In this document: positions 28,273 through 36,597 of the stretch, piece after piece
Layout: each line of letters starts with the position of its first letter
Position numbering within the stretch: the first letter of the stretch is position 1
Assembly: GCF_030056735.1 (NCBI RefSeq)
Contig: NZ_JASHKN010000012.1
Span: 62,001-126,000 of the forward strand
Length of the DNA: 64,000 bases
Direction of reading: 5' to 3'
Source: Rhodococcus sp. IEGM 1409
Lineage (GTDB): Bacteria; Actinomycetota; Actinomycetes; Mycobacteriales; Mycobacteriaceae
The notes under the pieces: model-generated
Databases searched by the model: none
The model's input: the letters and a program-made list of their open reading frames with translations, nothing else
What the model was told of the DNA's origin: nothing
Position numbers and translations under genes: made by a program

Positions 28273-29724
28273 TCAGTCGTCCTTCGGATCACGCGGCAAT
28301 TCGACGCGGAACGTCGTCCCCTGCCCGAGGGCCGTCTCGACGCTGACGGTTCCGTCGTGCGCTGCAACCAAAGCCGAGACGATGGACAGGCCGAGACCGG
28401 AGCCTCCGCTCTCGCGGGTGCGAGAGGTGTCCGCGCGGTAGAAACGCTCGAAGATCCGCGCGGCATCCTCTTCACTCAGGCCCTGACCGGTATCAGAAAC
28501 CTCGACCACCGCGGAGTTCTCGGTTGTACCGACACGAACTGTGACCGTCGCATCCGGCGGCGTGTGTTTGATCGCGTTGCCCACCAGATTGGCGACTACC
28601 TGACGCAGTCTGGCCTCGTCGCCGTGCACCTCGGGTAGGCCCGGGCCGCCGGTCATCTGCAGTTTGACGGTTCGATCCGGTGCGATCGCTCGCGCCGCCT
28701 GCACCGAATCCGCCGCAACCGCAAGCAGATCCACCGGCTTGTTCTCGAGCGGTCGCTGTTCGTCGAGTCTGGCAAGCATGAGAAGGTCCTCGACCAGGAG
28801 ACCCATCCTCGACGCCTCACCCTCGATTCGGTTCATCAGCGTTTCCGTATCCGTCATCGCCCCTTGGCGATACAACTCCGCAAATCCGCGGATAGTCGTC
28901 AAGGGTGTGCGCAACTCGTGGCTCGCGTCGCCGACAAATCTACGCATCTTCTCCTCGGAACGCCGTGCTGATTCCTCCGAAGCCTCGGTCGCAGCAAATG
29001 CGTGTTGAATCTGCGCGAGCATTCCGTTGAGTGCCACCGACAATCGGCCGACTTCGGTGCGGTCGTCGCGCTCCGGAACGCGTCGATGAAGGTCGCCGGC
29101 GGCAATGGCAGCGGCGGTTTCCTCCACCTCCACCAGGGGACGCAGGCTCCTGCGAACCACGAAATACGCTCCGCCGCCGAGGATCAGCAGGACAACCAGG
29201 CCGATGCCGAGTTGCAGACCGACCAAGTCGTCGACGGTCTGCTCGTTGTCCGTCAGTCGCACACCGATAGTCGTGGTCGTGCCGTCGCGGACCGTCGTGA
29301 GCACTCGCCAGTTCACGTCCGAACCGTCGCTCGATCCGACGGTGATCGGGCCGTTGGTGGAATCTTTCGACAGGTCGGGTTCCGTGGTCGTCGACTTGTC
29401 GTTCAGGATGATCACCCGACCGTCCGGGGTCACTGTCCGAACGAAGAAGGGGCTCGGTGGGCGGGTGTCCGGGCCGACGTCACTGGGCGGCTGTAGATCT
29501 CTGGTGTGCGGCTTTGCCCAACCGTCAACCGCCTCGTACAGCGTTTTGTCGGTTCGCTGGGTCAATGAATTCTCGAGAGCAGAAGTGACCGCCACGCCCG
29601 ACGCCAACAGACCCAGCGCTGCCAACACCAGCAAGGCCGCAACCAGGGTGAAGCGCAGAGGCAGTGAATGGAGACGGAAACGACCTCGCTTCTGCAGTTG
29701 GTCGTTTTCCGCGGCGGCGATCAT
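28273..29724 (-). CDS. phoR: Sensor histidine kinase of the PhoR type
   Basis: A 483-residue membrane kinase. Transmembrane segments lie near residues 26-48 and 175-195 around an extracytoplasmic sensor domain. A HAMP linker follows (RRSLRPLVEVEETAAAIAAG), then the H-box ASHELRTPLTTIRGF with the phospho-acceptor His, an N-box VGNAIKHTP, and G-boxes DTGQGLSEED and GGSGLGLSIV. The ATG overlaps the stop of the response regulator (ATGA). The partner resembles M. tuberculosis PhoP, so this should be its PhoR, linked there to pH, cell-envelope lipids and virulence; the signal here is unknown. Confidence 0.88.
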   Translation of the reverse strand: MIAAAENDQLQKRGRFRLHSLPLRFTLVAALLVLAALGLLASGVAVTSALENSLTQRTDKTLYEAVDGWAKPHTRDLQPPSDVGPDTRPPSPFFVRTVTPDGRVIILNDKSTTTEPDLSKDSTNGPITVGSSDGSDVNWRVLTTVRDGTTTTIGVRLTDNEQTVDDLVGLQLGIGLVVLLILGGGAYFVVRRSLRPLVEVEETAAAIAAGDLHRRVPERDDRTEVGRLSVALNGMLAQIQHAFAATEASEESARRSEEKMRRFVGDASHELRTPLTTIRGFAELYRQGAMTDTETLMNRIEGEASRMGLLVEDLLMLARLDEQRPLENKPVDLLAVAADSVQAARAIAPDRTVKLQMTGGPGLPEVHGDEARLRQVVANLVGNAIKHTPPDATVTVRVGTTENSAVVEVSDTGQGLSEEDAARIFERFYRADTSRTRESGGSGLGLSIVSALVAAHDGTVSVETALGQGTTFRVELPRDPKDD

Positions 29725-30428
29725 TGCCGCGGTTCACGCATCACGTAGCCGACCCCACGCAACGTGTGAATCAGCGGCGTCTCCCCCGTATCCACCTTGC
29801 GACGCAGGTAGGACACGTAGGACTCGACAACTCCGACCTCCCCGCCGAAATCGTAGTTCCAGACGTGGTCGAGAATCCGAGGCTTGCTGAGAACCGTCCC
29901 GGCGTTGACCATGAAATATCGGAGCAGCGTGAACTCGGTGGGTGAGAGTGCAACCAGTTCGCCCTTCTTCCAGACCTCGCGGGTGTCGTCGTCGAGTTCG
30001 ATGTCGGCGAACTTCACTCGCGGCGACTGCTCCGGCGCGACACCGCGGCCGGCGCGGCGCAGGATGACCCGCAACCTCGTCACGACCTCTTCGAGGCTGA
30101 ACGGCTTGGTCACGTAGTCGTCCGCGCCGAGCGTCAAGCCGCTGATCTTGTCGTCGAGCGAATCCTTCGCCGTCAGAAACAGAACCGGCGCGTCCACACC
30201 GTCGGCGCGGAGGCGTCGGAGCAGACCGAACCCGTCCATCCCGGGCATCATGACGTCGAGAACGATCGCGTCAGGGCGGAAAGTCCGTGCGACATCCAGG
30301 CCTTGGGCACCGCTCGACGCAGTTGCCACCTCGAAGCCCTGGAACCGGAGGCTCACGGAGAGCAACTCCACGATGGTGGGTTCGTCGTCGACGACGAGGA
30401 TGCGGGCTTCAGGTGTCTTGTCGGTCAC
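29721..30428 (-). CDS. phoP: OmpR-family response regulator of the PhoP type
   Basis: A 235-residue regulator. The receiver domain has the acidic pair in ILVVDDEPT, the phospho-accepting Asp in IVLDVMMPGMDG and the conserved Lys in ADDYVTKPFSLEEV. The C-terminal winged helix contains LSPTEFTLLRYF and VESYVSYLRRKVDTGE. The sequence closely resembles M. tuberculosis PhoP as I recall it. I start at the GTG at 30428, with GGAGAAG about nine bases upstream; the open frame before it has no PhoP-like content. The stop overlaps the phoR start. Confidence 0.9.
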   Translation of the reverse strand: MTDKTPEARILVVDDEPTIVELLSVSLRFQGFEVATASSGAQGLDVARTFRPDAIVLDVMMPGMDGFGLLRRLRADGVDAPVLFLTAKDSLDDKISGLTLGADDYVTKPFSLEEVVTRLRVILRRAGRGVAPEQSPRVKFADIELDDDTREVWKKGELVALSPTEFTLLRYFMVNAGTVLSKPRILDHVWNYDFGGEVGVVESYVSYLRRKVDTGETPLIHTLRGVGYVMREPRQ

Positions 30429-30528
30429 GAGAACTATCTTCTCCCCTGCCACTGGATTCTCGCTGTACGTTCGCTGGGAGATTCCTGTGAACGCTGGGAT
30501 GCGGCCCCACGAATCGGAAGGACGCGGC

Positions 30529-30887
30529 ATGTCACTACCTCCACTGTGGAACAGGGACTGCTTGACGTGGCGTATTCCTCTGTTCACCAACAACTCCGAT
30601 CCCGGAGAGGATCCTGGCTTCGCGCCACCGGAGTCTTGGGCACAGGCCCTCGCGGCTGTTGCCCAAGATCTACGTTGCCTGCGATTCGGATCAAAAGTTG
30701 TTGTCGATCGTCCGTTCAGACCAATTTAACCGGCTACGACTTCGTCCAGTGGCGCAGTCGAGGACGCCATCTGCTTGTTCCTCGACTTCATAATGGAGAG
30801 CCGGTTTGGATGGATCCGCACGGCGATGTGACGATCAGTCGCATCGGAGAATTGTGCGAAAATGCGACGAATGATGCAGCAACGTAG
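30529..30887 (+). pseudogene. Possible frameshifted small gene of unknown function
   Basis: From an ATG at 30529 (GGAAGG upstream) one frame encodes 66 residues, including FAPPESWAQALAAVAQDLRC and GSKVVVDRPF, and stops at 30729. The next frame is open from before that point and continues with TGYDFVQWRSRGRHLLVPRL and PVWMDPHGDVTISRIGEL to a TAG at 30887. Read together with one frame change near 30715-30730, the two parts make a plausible soluble protein of about 118 residues. I do not recognise it. It could be a true frameshift, a sequencing error, or one real short gene plus chance. Confidence 0.35.
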
Positions 30888-30896
30888 CCGGGATCA

Positions 30897-31970
30897 GTGG
30901 GTTCGGCTTTACGGCCCCGTGGCGGACTCGCGACCGTCTTCACTGCAGCTGGCGCCCTCGCCATCGCGCTACCAGCATTCGTTTTGATCTCCGCCCAGAT
31001 TTCTGTGACTCTGAACGCAATCGGAGCAGGCGCTTTCCTCGCGGCAGCGGCATTTCCGACGACGGGTCACCGCGGAGCACAAATCGCTCTCGCACTCGGC
31101 GTAACCACGACGACCCTGTACTTCGGCGCCGCTGACTTGTGGCGCGATCGCGTCGTCAGGTGGTCGCTCACACTTCCGGGCGATTCCTACCCCCTGCCGT
31201 CCACGATTCCCGTCTGGATTCTTCTCGCTGCAACCCTTCTCGTGGGCGGAGTCGCCGCAGTCGCACGACCAAATCAGGAGCCGGGCGACGTCGGCGTGCG
31301 CCTGGTGACGCTGGGAGTTGTTCTGCCCCTGGCATTCACGGTTCTCTACGTGTGGTTGGGCTCGACGTCGACATCACATGGGTCCTGGGTGACTGCAGTG
31401 GTGATCGCGATTGCCGTAACGGTCGCACTGGCCTGGCGCTTGTCGCCACACGACGGCCGTTTCATACTCGTTGGACTGGCAGTCAGCGCGGTTTCGGTCA
31501 GCACGACCCACTTTTCCTCCGACTGGACTTGGGCGGTGCTCGCGGGCGCTGCTGCCCTGGCGCTCGGCGTCGTCGTCGGATGGAAACGACCGATGCCCCA
31601 ACTCGGGCTGGGACTCCTTGGCGTGAGCGCACTCTCGGGACTGTCGGACAGCCCCCTCACCACGGTTTCGTACGTCGTTGTTCTGCCGCTGGCGTTGGGA
31701 TTGGCCGTCGCGTCTTGCCTGCCTGTTGCCTTCGGGGCAGTCTCGAGCGGGGCGGTACTGCCCTTCACTCTTACGCTGTTCTCGGTTTCAGCGACCATCT
31801 TGGAGCCTGACGTGCAGGAATTCGGGTGGTCGAACGGTCCGCTCGTCGAACACGGCCCTGTCACGGTGAACACGCCGATTCCTCTGGCTGTTCTCGCTGC
31901 AACGGCGACGATCGTAGTGGCCATGACGACCATCCATCTGAAGAGAGTTCGAACGGCGGTGGTGACCTAA
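30897..31970 (+). CDS. Polytopic membrane protein of unknown function
   Basis: A 357-residue, strongly hydrophobic protein with about ten predicted membrane segments joined by short loops. An opening segment reads ALAIALPAFVLISAQISVTL and a late one PLALGLAVASCLPVAFGA. The start is a GTG nine bases after the possible frameshifted gene. The last hydrophobic stretch ends in a short basic tail (HLKRVRTAVVT). I see no transporter or enzyme motif. It points toward the gdx gene and away from phoPR. Confidence 0.6.
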   Translation: MGSALRPRGGLATVFTAAGALAIALPAFVLISAQISVTLNAIGAGAFLAAAAFPTTGHRGAQIALALGVTTTTLYFGAADLWRDRVVRWSLTLPGDSYPLPSTIPVWILLAATLLVGGVAAVARPNQEPGDVGVRLVTLGVVLPLAFTVLYVWLGSTSTSHGSWVTAVVIAIAVTVALAWRLSPHDGRFILVGLAVSAVSVSTTHFSSDWTWAVLAGAAALALGVVVGWKRPMPQLGLGLLGVSALSGLSDSPLTTVSYVVVLPLALGLAVASCLPVAFGAVSSGAVLPFTLTLFSVSATILEPDVQEFGWSNGPLVEHGPVTVNTPIPLAVLAATATIVVAMTTIHLKRVRTAVVT

Positions 31971-32035
31971 ATCGCCAGCTGACCGGGTCGGAACGCAGAA
32001 TTCTGTTGCTATGGTTGGTTGGTCAACGACGACAT

Positions 32036-32076
32036 CCGGACGAGCGCACCGTACCCGGCCAGCGAAAAGACGGTGC
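32036..32076 (+). promoter_or_regulatory. Guanidine-III (ykkC-III) riboswitch
   Basis: The 41-base stretch can fold as the compact H-type pseudoknot of the class III guanidine riboswitch. CCGG at 32036-32039 pairs with CCGG at 32055-32058, and GCACCG at 32046-32051 pairs with CGGTGC at 32071-32076. The conserved GGACGAG at 32038-32044, GTACCCGG at 32051-32058 and AAGACGG at 32067-32073 are all present. The ribosome site GGGAG at 32080-32084 lies three bases after the pseudoknot and the ATG at 32094, so control of translation start is likely. The downstream gene encodes the expected guanidinium exporter. Confidence 0.92.
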
Positions 32077-32093
32077 CTTGGGAGTTGTTCACC

Positions 32094-32408
32094 ATGGCAT
32101 GGATCGTGCTCGTCATTTCCGGACTTTTCGAAGCTGTCTGGGCTACCGCACTCGGTAAGTCCGACGGATTCAGCAAAATGTCGCCCACCGTTGTCTTCAT
32201 CCTCGGCCTGATCGTCAGTATGGCGGGCCTCGCGTATGCAATGCGCACCCTTCCCATCGGAACTGCGTACGCGGTCTGGGTCGGCATCGGCGCCGCCCTG
32301 ACCGTGGGATATGCGATGGTTACCGGCGCGGAGTCCACGTCGATCGTCAAGATTCTGCTGATCCTGGGAATCGTCGGTTGTGTCGTCGGCCTGAAGGTCC
32401 TTCACTGA
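32094..32408 (+). CDS. gdx: Guanidinium exporter of the SMR family (Gdx/SugE)
   Basis: A 104-residue small multidrug-resistance protein with four membrane helices. The N-terminal helix contains the essential Glu in WIVLVISGLFEAVWATALG, as in SugE/Gdx proteins. GTAYAVWVGIGAALTV marks the third helix. I start at the ATG at 32094, with GGGAG nine bases upstream; the open frame before it lies in the riboswitch. The protein should exchange guanidinium for protons as an antiparallel dimer. The riboswitch confirms the physiological substrate. Confidence 0.92.
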   Translation: MAWIVLVISGLFEAVWATALGKSDGFSKMSPTVVFILGLIVSMAGLAYAMRTLPIGTAYAVWVGIGAALTVGYAMVTGAESTSIVKILLILGIVGCVVGLKVLH

Positions 32409-32455
32409 CCGGCGATCCAGGTGAGTGTTTGTGTGTTACCGGTTACAGTTAACGC

Positions 32456-33271
32456 ATGAAACTGCTGGAGATGCTCACGCTTCCCCTACGCGCGGGCATT
32501 GCAGCCGCAGAGATCAGTTTGGGAATCGCCGAGCTGACAGTGACGACTGTTCGTATCGCCGTCAGTAACACCGGCGCCGTGACGGCGGGCGCTGCCACCC
32601 TGGCAAGCCCCCGCGGACCCATGCAGATGATCCAGCAGTTGTCATCGCTTACTGCAGACGATCGGCCCATCGGGCAGGCCTTGGCCCCCGGTGGGCCGCT
32701 CGACCGGCTGCTCTCACCTGGCGGTCCGGTCGACAAACTGACTGCACCCGACGGCACTCTCGAACGACTACTCGCTCCCGGTGGACCACTCGAAAGACTT
32801 CTGGCCCCGGGCGGACCGTTGGATCGAGTTCTCGCCGAGAACGGCGCTTTGGAGCGGTTGCTTGCCCCGGACGGACTCCTCGACCGAATGATGGCCGAGG
32901 ATGGCCCACTCGAACGCCTGACAGCACAGGACGGTGCCGTCGAACGCCTGACTGCCAAGGACGGCGTCATCGATCGCGCACTGGCCGAGAACGGCATCCT
33001 CGAAACACTCTTGGCAGAGAACGGCGCCTTCGAGCGGCTCATCGCCGAAGGCGGCCCGCTTGACCAGATCGTTGCACTGTCCGACACCTTGACTTCCCTC
33101 GCTCCCAACCTCGAGCGTATGAGCGCGAGCATCGAGGTGCTTCAGGAAACAGTCGGAATCCTCAGTGCTGCAGTCGGTCCACTCGGAGAACTGGCCGGGA
33201 AGCTTCCCAATCGGTGGCTCAAGAGCAAGAGCGAGCGCCCAGGGCCGGACCTTCCGATCGAATCGGCATAA
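32456..33271 (+). CDS. Decapeptide-repeat protein of unknown function
   Basis: A 271-residue protein. After an N-terminal helical part (residues 1-70) it has about thirteen tandem ten-residue units between about residues 74 and 205 with the pattern [DE]-R-L-L-A-x-x-G-x-L; examples are ERLLAPGGPL, DRVLAENGAL and ERLTAQDGAV. A helical, partly coiled-coil-like tail (LERMSASIEVLQETVGILS) and a basic end follow. No signal peptide or enzyme motif is visible. The regular spacing suggests an extended amphipathic or solenoid fold. Related repeat proteins occur in mycolata but I know no function. The gene has its own short upstream region. Confidence 0.8.
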   Translation: MKLLEMLTLPLRAGIAAAEISLGIAELTVTTVRIAVSNTGAVTAGAATLASPRGPMQMIQQLSSLTADDRPIGQALAPGGPLDRLLSPGGPVDKLTAPDGTLERLLAPGGPLERLLAPGGPLDRVLAENGALERLLAPDGLLDRMMAEDGPLERLTAQDGAVERLTAKDGVIDRALAENGILETLLAENGAFERLIAEGGPLDQIVALSDTLTSLAPNLERMSASIEVLQETVGILSAAVGPLGELAGKLPNRWLKSKSERPGPDLPIESA

Positions 33272-33297
33272 CGAACGGTTACTCGCCGATTACGCGG

Positions 33298-33408
33298 TCA
33301 GTTGTTGATCACGATATTGAGATTGATGATGATTCCGCCGAAAGTCAGGATCGTGTTGGCCAAGCCAACGGTCATTCCACTGTTCAGAGCCGCGATCAGT
33401 CCGTTCAT
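33298..33408 (-). CDS. Small hydrophobic peptide, 36 residues
   Basis: A short minus-strand gene encodes 36 residues beginning MNGLIAALNSG and ending in INLNIVINN. The middle (VGLANTILTFGGIII) could form one membrane helix, and there are no charged residues apart from the termini. GAAGGGG lies about eight bases before the ATG, a good ribosome site. It is convergent with the decapeptide-repeat gene, with 26 bases between their stops. The ribosome site and composition support a real gene; the function is unknown, and membrane-peptide or small export-substrate roles are only guesses. Confidence 0.5.
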   Translation of the reverse strand: MNGLIAALNSGMTVGLANTILTFGGIIINLNIVINN

Positions 33409-33749
33409 CGTCGTATCCCCTTCACTGTCTGCGGGTTACGCGTACAAGATTGTGCGCTGGCGCTGACAATAGGCCAAGTTCGCGACCTGCGCGCCATTGC
33501 GGAGAAAACTTGTACCCCGGTCGCAGTTTTCACGTTAACTGTTGCAGGACAACATAATTCCAAGATCGGCGCACTACCCGCTAATGGCCGAATCAAACAT
33601 CACGATTGGGCATACGTGGCGCACCCCACATAACCGTCCAGCCCATCAGACACTTGTCCACTGAAACAGAGTGCACAACAGTTAGTCCGGTGCAACAATG
33701 AGACGAATCGGACATGCCTGCGACGTGATGGGGAAGGGTGGTTGAGACA
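33409..33749. other. Noncoding stretch upstream of the ANTAR regulator gene
   Basis: About 340 bases with no convincing gene on either strand. It should contain the promoters of the 36-residue peptide gene (minus strand) and the GAF-ANTAR gene (plus strand). I see no hairpin or known operator that I can support. Confidence 0.5.
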
Positions 33750-34550
33750 ATGACGGCGCCGCGCATTGCCAGAGCAGAACACCGCGGCCCCACCGGGGGC
33801 CGAAATTCCGCGTCGCAGGACAGCCTGGACGCCGCCTCGGACGCCTTGCAATCGCTCTATGCGCACCTGGATCCACACGCCCAGGCAGAGCAATTCCTCG
33901 AACAGGTCTGCAAACACGCCGTCGACCTCATCGCCGACGCCGACATGGCCGGAATTACCATCGGCGGTTCGGATTCGACGTTCCGAACCGTAGCCGCCAC
34001 CCACCAACTTGTTCGCACCGTCGACTCGATTCAATTCCGACTGGACTACGGACCGAGTGTGACGTCGTCACGCACGGGCACGGTTGTCCGCGCACATGCC
34101 AGCGAAGCCCACAGCCGTTGGCCTCAATTCGCAAGCGCGGCAAAGGCAGTCGGTGCCGTCAGTTTCTTGTCGATGCCGTTGCCCGGTAGAGATCGCCCGC
34201 TGGGGACCCTCAATCTCTACAGTCACGACCTCCGAGGTTTCACCGGAGCCGACGTCGCACTGCTTCAACTGTTCGCCGTGACCTCTGCCTACGCGCTGCA
34301 CAGCTCGCAGCGCCTGGACATCGCCAGAAAGCACGCGATGGACCTCGAGCGAGCACTCGAATCGAGAGGCGTCATCGAACAGGCCAAGGGCATCATCATG
34401 GGCACCCACCGCGTCGACGCCGACCGAGCATTCCGCATCCTCATCCAGGACTCGCAGCGCAGCAACGTCAAACTGCGAGTGATCGCCCAGCAGTACATCG
34501 ACGGCGCGATCGACCCGCGCCAGGCTACGAACAAGCCTGAGACCAACTGA
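33750..34550 (+). CDS. GAF-ANTAR regulator (putative RNA-binding antiterminator)
   Basis: A 266-residue protein. A GAF domain spans about residues 30-180 (QFLEQVCKHAVDLIADADM, PLGTLNLYSHDLRGF). The C-terminal ANTAR domain contains the helical motif SRGVIEQAKGIIMGTHRV followed by DADRAFRILIQDSQRSNVK. ANTAR domains bind paired RNA hairpins and prevent termination; GAF would sense a small ligand. I start at the ATG at 33750; a GTG at 33738 is in frame but sits on the GGGGAAGG ribosome site. The target transcripts are unknown. Confidence 0.87.
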   Translation: MTAPRIARAEHRGPTGGRNSASQDSLDAASDALQSLYAHLDPHAQAEQFLEQVCKHAVDLIADADMAGITIGGSDSTFRTVAATHQLVRTVDSIQFRLDYGPSVTSSRTGTVVRAHASEAHSRWPQFASAAKAVGAVSFLSMPLPGRDRPLGTLNLYSHDLRGFTGADVALLQLFAVTSAYALHSSQRLDIARKHAMDLERALESRGVIEQAKGIIMGTHRVDADRAFRILIQDSQRSNVKLRVIAQQYIDGAIDPRQATNKPETN

Positions 34551-34559
34551 ACCGGGCAG

Positions 34560-34603
34560 GCAAACACAGCGCCCGAGCAAACACAGCGCCCCGGCAAACA
34601 CAG
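34560..34603 (+). repeat. Short tandem repeat, 17-bp period
   Basis: GCAAACACAG recurs at 34560, 34577 and 34594, just after the stop of the GAF-ANTAR gene, with similar GCGCCC spacers. No function is apparent. Confidence 0.6.
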
Positions 34604-34634
34604 AGGCACCCACCAAATTCTCGGTGAGTGCCTC
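34603..34634 (+). terminator. Hairpin after the GAF-ANTAR gene
   Basis: A 12-bp stem with one mismatch (34603-34614 with 34623-34634) and an 8-base loop lies after the 17-bp repeats and before the tRNA gene on the other strand. Confidence 0.55.
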
Positions 34635-34643
34635 TACGTTCGG

Positions 34644-34715
34644 AGCCTCCTGTCGGGATTGAACCGACGACCTTTCGCTTACAAGGCGAGTGCTCTACCA
34701 CTGAGCTAAGGAGGC
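34644..34715 (-). tRNA. tRNA-Thr (anticodon UGU)
   Basis: Read on the minus strand, the sequence folds as a cloverleaf. The acceptor stem GCCTCCT pairs with AGGAGGC, the D arm has AGTGGTA, the anticodon loop is CTTGTAA with anticodon TGT, and the T arm contains GGTTCAATCC. The discriminator base is U and no CCA is encoded. The anticodon reads ACA threonine codons. Confidence 0.95.
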
Positions 34716-34837
34716 GAAGACCGACGCGTTACCGCGACTGACTTTGCGGAGCCATCATATCCAAGCCGTCACGGTGGCCGCGCCCGGGTCACGTTAGATA
34801 GCGTGGGCCCCATGCGCAACTCCCACTCCGCCCCCTG

Positions 34838-36265
34838 ATGGCGAAATTCACCGAAGTACTCACACGCCTGACGGGAAACCGGCAAGCCACCGTCGACACG
34901 GTCACGTCGGCTCCCGCGCCCCTTCAACCGATCGACCTGACTGACGACGCCGTCGTCGCAGAGGTCTTGGACCTCGCGGTTCGGGTGGGCGAAGTCCTCC
35001 TCGCATCCGGAACCGCTGCCATGGACACCGCTGAGCAGGTGCAGTTCATCGCTGCCACGTACGGCCTTGCTCAGTGTGACGTCGACGTCACTTACAACTC
35101 GATTGTGCTCTCTGCCTATCGCGGCCCGACGCGACCGCCGGCGAGCACGATGCGCATCGTTCACTACCGCTCCATGGACTTCACACGACTGGCGGCTGTC
35201 GATCGTCTCACGCGTCGTATCCGCCGTGAGGCGATCACCCCGGACCAAGCGCACGACGCGCTCACCGCCATCACGACGGCGCCGCACCCGTACAACCGGT
35301 GGACCGCGACCATGGCCTGGGCAGCGATGGCGGCTTCGGTCTCCGTCCTGCTCGGGGGTGGGTTCCTCGTTGCCACAGTCGCGTTCTTGACGACGATGGT
35401 GATCGACCGGGTCAACCGCGTACTGAACCGGTTCGGGCTGCCGTTCTTCTTCCAGCAAGTTGTCGGCGGGCTCATCGCGGCTGCGCCCGCCGCCACGCTC
35501 TATACCTTTCAGGATCAGTTGGGGATCAGTATCCGGCCCTCACTGGTCATCGCAGCCGGAGTGGTCGTCCTGCTGTCGGGGCTGTCCTTGGTGGGCTCGG
35601 TCCAGGACGCGATCATGGGTGCCCCGATCACGGCCGTCGCGCGATTCTTCGAAGTGGTGATGATGACGGGCGGCATCATCGCAGGTGTCGCAGTCTCACT
35701 GCGGATGACCGGGATGTTGGGTTCGACGCTTCCACCGATCAACGTGGAAGTCTCCACCATCACCCAGTTGCCGATCCTCATGCTCTCCGGCGCATGTGCG
35801 TCAGTCTTCTACGCACTCGCCTGCTACGCCGAGCGTCGTGCACTCACCGCGGCGTTCCTGGGCGGTGCGGCAGGCAGTGGTGTGTCGATCTTCGTGCAGA
35901 CACTCGACGTCGGCCCTGTGATCGCGGCCGCGATCGCAGCGACCGTCGTCGGTCTTGCCGGTGGTCTGATGGCTCGCCGCGCCCTGACGCCTCCGCTGGT
36001 TGTCGCGGTCGCAGGCATCACTCCCCTGCTCCCCGGTCTTTCGCTGTACCGGGGCCTGTACGCGCTTCTCAACGACCAGGTACTGATCGGGTTGACCGCC
36101 TTGCTGTCGGCCTTCGGTATCGGCTGCGCCCTGGCCGCGGGCGTGACGCTCGGCGAATGGGGAGCGCGGACGCTGCGTCGTCCACGAATCCTGATGCGCG
36201 TGGACTCGCTACGTCGACCGATGGTCCGCAAGCGCAGGCGTCGAGTTCCCGTCACCGAGAAGTAG
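34838..36265 (+). CDS. Threonine/serine exporter, ThrE family
   Basis: A 475-residue protein with a ThrE architecture. The N-terminal soluble domain (residues 40-165) contains VLDLAVRVGEVLLASGTAA and VTYNSIVLSAYRG, and is followed by about ten membrane segments. ThrE of Corynebacterium exports L-threonine and L-serine by proton motive force. The C-terminus is basic (RRPMVRKRRRR). The start ATG is 37 bases after the last GC-rich promoter-like stretch; the ribosome site is poor. The nearby tRNA-Thr is probably coincidence. Confidence 0.87.
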   Translation: MAKFTEVLTRLTGNRQATVDTVTSAPAPLQPIDLTDDAVVAEVLDLAVRVGEVLLASGTAAMDTAEQVQFIAATYGLAQCDVDVTYNSIVLSAYRGPTRPPASTMRIVHYRSMDFTRLAAVDRLTRRIRREAITPDQAHDALTAITTAPHPYNRWTATMAWAAMAASVSVLLGGGFLVATVAFLTTMVIDRVNRVLNRFGLPFFFQQVVGGLIAAAPAATLYTFQDQLGISIRPSLVIAAGVVVLLSGLSLVGSVQDAIMGAPITAVARFFEVVMMTGGIIAGVAVSLRMTGMLGSTLPPINVEVSTITQLPILMLSGACASVFYALACYAERRALTAAFLGGAAGSGVSIFVQTLDVGPVIAAAIAATVVGLAGGLMARRALTPPLVVAVAGITPLLPGLSLYRGLYALLNDQVLIGLTALLSAFGIGCALAAGVTLGEWGARTLRRPRILMRVDSLRRPMVRKRRRRVPVTEK

Positions 36266-36279
36266 CGACGTTCAAGCAG

Positions 36280-36314
36280 AAAGAGCTGGGCACCTGACGA
36301 TGCCCAGCTCTTTT
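36280..36314. terminator. Bidirectional terminator between the exporter and mbtH genes
   Basis: A 13-bp stem (36280-36292 with 36301-36313), an 8-base loop and T/A runs on both sides end the ThrE-type gene and the convergent siderophore operon. Confidence 0.92.
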
Positions 36315-36348
36315 CTGTTCACTCGGGGGTTTCCGAGCGGTGAGAGAA

Positions 36349-36597
36349 TCAGCTCTCGACTGCGTGCTTTCCGCCGGCAGCCTGATCGGCTTCCATGGCT
36401 TCGCGCAGGCTCTTCGGACGCATGTCGGTCCAGTTCGCCTCGACGTATTCGAGGCACGCCTTGCGGCTGTCTTCACCGAACACCACGCGCCAGCCGGCGG
36501 GGACCTCGGAAAACGTGGGCCACAGCGAGTGCTGGTCCTCGTCGTTCACCAGCACGTAGAAGCGGCCGTCTTCGTCATCGAAAGGGTTAGTGCTCAT
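36349..36597 (-). CDS. MbtH-like NRPS accessory protein
   Basis: An 82-residue MbtH protein. The family core [19 protein letters not shown] is intact, including the conserved Ser-Leu-Trp-Pro, and so are [18 protein letters not shown] and WTDMRPKSL. MbtH proteins bind adenylation domains and are needed for their folding or activity. The ATG overlaps the stop of the ornithine monooxygenase gene (ATGA), and a terminator follows, so it is the last gene of the minus-strand siderophore operon. Confidence 0.95.
   Translation of the reverse strand: MSTNPFDDEDGRFYVLVNDEDQHSLWPTFSEVPAGWRVVFGEDSRKACLEYVEANWTDMRPKSLREAMEADQAAGGKHAVES

Noticed and set aside
34644..36265. Functional link between tRNA-Thr and the threonine exporter gene
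   Set aside because: They are on opposite strands with separate promoters; adjacency is not evidence of a link.
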